Below are positions 6,995 to 7,941 of a stretch of DNA of 7,941 nucleotides, piece after piece. The translations under genes were made by a program, and so were the position numbers. Where the stretch lies: NCBI GenBank assembly GCA_027486275.1, contig JAIXPM010000076.1, forward strand, positions 1 to 7,941, given 5' to 3'. Source of the stretch: Sphingomonadales bacterium. GTDB lineage: Bacteria > Pseudomonadota > Alphaproteobacteria > Sphingomonadales > Sphingomonadaceae. Within the stretch, counting starts at the first letter, position 1. Each line of letters starts with the position of its first letter. The notes beneath the pieces are model-generated. The model ran no database searches. It saw nothing but the letters and a program-made list of their open reading frames with translations, and was not told where the DNA came from.

Positions 6995-7023
6995 AGATTG
7001 GCTTGACCTTTACCCTCTGTCAA
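6995..7023 (-). promoter_or_regulatory. Likely promoter of the left acyltransferase gene (and perhaps clpP)
   Basis: On the minus strand a perfect TTGACA (7023-7018) is followed after 17 bases by CAATCT (7000-6995), a poor -10. The leader to the ATG would be about 37 bases. If transcription continues across the 17-base gap, clpP would be included. Confidence 0.4.
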
Positions 7024-7025
7024 GC
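7001..7025. promoter_or_regulatory. Inverted repeat over the -35 box, possible operator
   Basis: GCTTGAC and GTCAAGC form a perfect 7-base inverted repeat with an 11-base spacer. The half-site centres are 18 bases apart and one arm contains the TTGACA -35. This is consistent with a dimeric repressor site, but the arm may simply mimic the promoter element. Confidence 0.35.
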
Positions 7026-7276
7026 ACTATTACGCTTTTCTTAACTATCTGTTCAGCCAAATCGCCTGACACAAGATCTGCAGCCCGCTTGCAACGTGCG
7101 CCAATGGCTCTGCGTCACCACAAGAACGGTCGTTGTAATGTGATCCTTAGGAAAGCGATCCGCCTAATGCCGCCACATTGACGCCTGGCCGACCGATGCA
7201 GAGCCGTTATGGCTGCCGCGGGCCGCTGCCCCTAGATGGCACCGAACCACGGTGTGCGCTTGTCAGATCAACAGGT

Positions 7277-7941
7277 TCAGGCCGGCTTGGTCCGGCGCCA
7301 CAGGCGCTGGCGGCGGGCTTCCAGTGGGCGATCGACGCCCATGAACAGCGCGATGCTAACCACCAATACGGCAACCACGGCTACTAGTTTACCGCCAGCG
7401 CCTGTCACCGGCATCACCTCGGCCAGCAGCCGAACCACCGGCAGGTGCACAAGATAAAGCGGATAAGACAGATCACCGAGCCACCGATCAAGCCGATCAG
7501 ACGGCTGGTTGATGTTCCATGCCACAAACGGCGCCAGCAGCAGGATCCACGCCATGTGCCCCAGATTTTGCGCCAGGCTGTCGGTGAATTGGGCCTTGAA
7601 CAACAGCCCACTCAACGCTGGCACCATGGTCATGGCTGCGGTGAAGGCCGCCGCAGCCAGCAGGCTGGCGCGCACTTGGCAAGCGCTGGGCTGCCAACGC
7701 AGGCGATGGAAGACAAAGCCGGCAAGGAAGGCCGGCAGATAGAAGAGCAAGGTGGGCACATGCGCGGCAAACAGCGCGATGCCCAGGCCAAAGGCAGCTA
7801 CGGCCAACGCCAACAAGGCAAGAGGTTGCAAGCGCTGCGCGGCCAGCGTGATCAACGGGATGGCCAGATAGAATTGCAGCTCGATATCGAGCGACCAGGA
7901 TACGCCGATCACGTCACCGGCGCGCGCCGCCAGCCCGAGCA
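7277..7941 (-). CDS. Acyltransferase family 3 membrane protein, 5' end outside window
   Basis: This is a second OafA/YrhL-type acyltransferase (PF01757), with its N-terminus beyond the right edge. The frame stays open to the end (LGLAARAGD precedes the motif), so the apparent GTG at 7912 is internal. Visible are [30 protein letters not shown], and near the C-terminus GDLSYPLYLVHLPV, each matching the left-hand neighbour in order and spacing. At least six hydrophobic segments can be seen. The catalytic His region and FFxxSGF motif lie outside the window. The gene ends with a basic tail, RRQRLWRRTKPA. It is clearly homologous to the gene at 5929-6951 but diverged over most of its length, apart from one nearly identical 35-base block. 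The substrate is unknown. Whether the two genes share a transcript depends on the 325-base gap, which contains a likely promoter for the left copy. Confidence 0.88.
   Translation of the reverse strand, partial: LGLAARAGDVIGVSWSLDIELQFYLAIPLITLAAQRLQPLALLALAVAAFGLGIALFAAHVPTLLFYLPAFLAGFVFHRLRWQPSACQVRASLLAAAAFTAAMTMVPALSGLLFKAQFTDSLAQNLGHMAWILLLAPFVAWNINQPSDRLDRWLGDLSYPLYLVHLPVVRLLAEVMPVTGAGGKLVAVVAVLVVSIALFMGVDRPLEARRQRLWRRTKPA

Larger units (their letters stand above)
6952..7276. other. Intergenic region between the two acyltransferase genes
   Basis: This 325-base stretch is locally richer in A and T near 7020-7070. It holds the promoter and inverted repeat at 6995-7025 and a short stem CACCG-AACCA-CGGTG (7240-7254) just after the right-hand gene's stop. 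It has no T-run and no convincing ORF; the only start extending into it is the TTG at 7023. Confidence 0.6.

Noticed and set aside
5929..7941. Two acyltransferases as part of a polysaccharide or defence island
   Set aside because: There are no glycosyltransferase, flippase, nuclease or toxin genes in the window; the neighbours are housekeeping clpP and clpX.

Overview
The window is ordinary chromosomal DNA from a GC-rich alphaproteobacterium, most likely in the Sphingomonadales (inference). The evidence is the ClpP and ClpX sequences, uniformly GC-ending codons, and a palindromic intergenic repeat (CCCCGGA-CTTGA-TCCGGGG) of a kind I recall as common in that group. There is no tRNA, rRNA, CRISPR array, transposase, phage gene or sharp shift in base composition.

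The left third (about 1-1837, + strand) is a tight three-gene run. It holds the C-terminal part of a putative alpha/beta-hydrolase esterase, an 86-residue membrane protein with a four-cysteine zinc-ribbon tail, and a short spermidine-synthase-like Rossmann protein. The first two genes overlap by one base. The last two are in the same frame, separated by a TAA and one codon, so they are probably co-translated. A convergent 165-base gap follows.

The rest is on the - strand. Read in that direction from the right edge, it holds a truncated acyltransferase-3 gene, an intergenic region with a likely promoter, and a second, paralogous acyltransferase-3 gene. Then come clpP (17 bases downstream), a 178-base spacer with two adjacent stem-loops, clpX, and a Cupin_5/DUF985 gene 7 bases after clpX. 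A 340-base spacer with palindromes and a promoter follows, then a membrane fatty-acid desaturase.

The functional core is the ClpXP protease: ClpX unfolds tagged substrates and feeds them to the ClpP chamber. Both proteins have all their key residues. The acyltransferases and the desaturase are envelope or lipid-modifying membrane proteins, and the cupin is of unknown substrate. I see no evidence for an undescribed defence or mobile system. The more interesting signals are small: an acyltransferase pair sharing one almost identical 35-base block, clpP packed against an acyltransferase, competing stem-loops between clpP and clpX and upstream of the desaturase, and the one-codon in-frame gap between the zinc-ribbon and SpeE-like genes.
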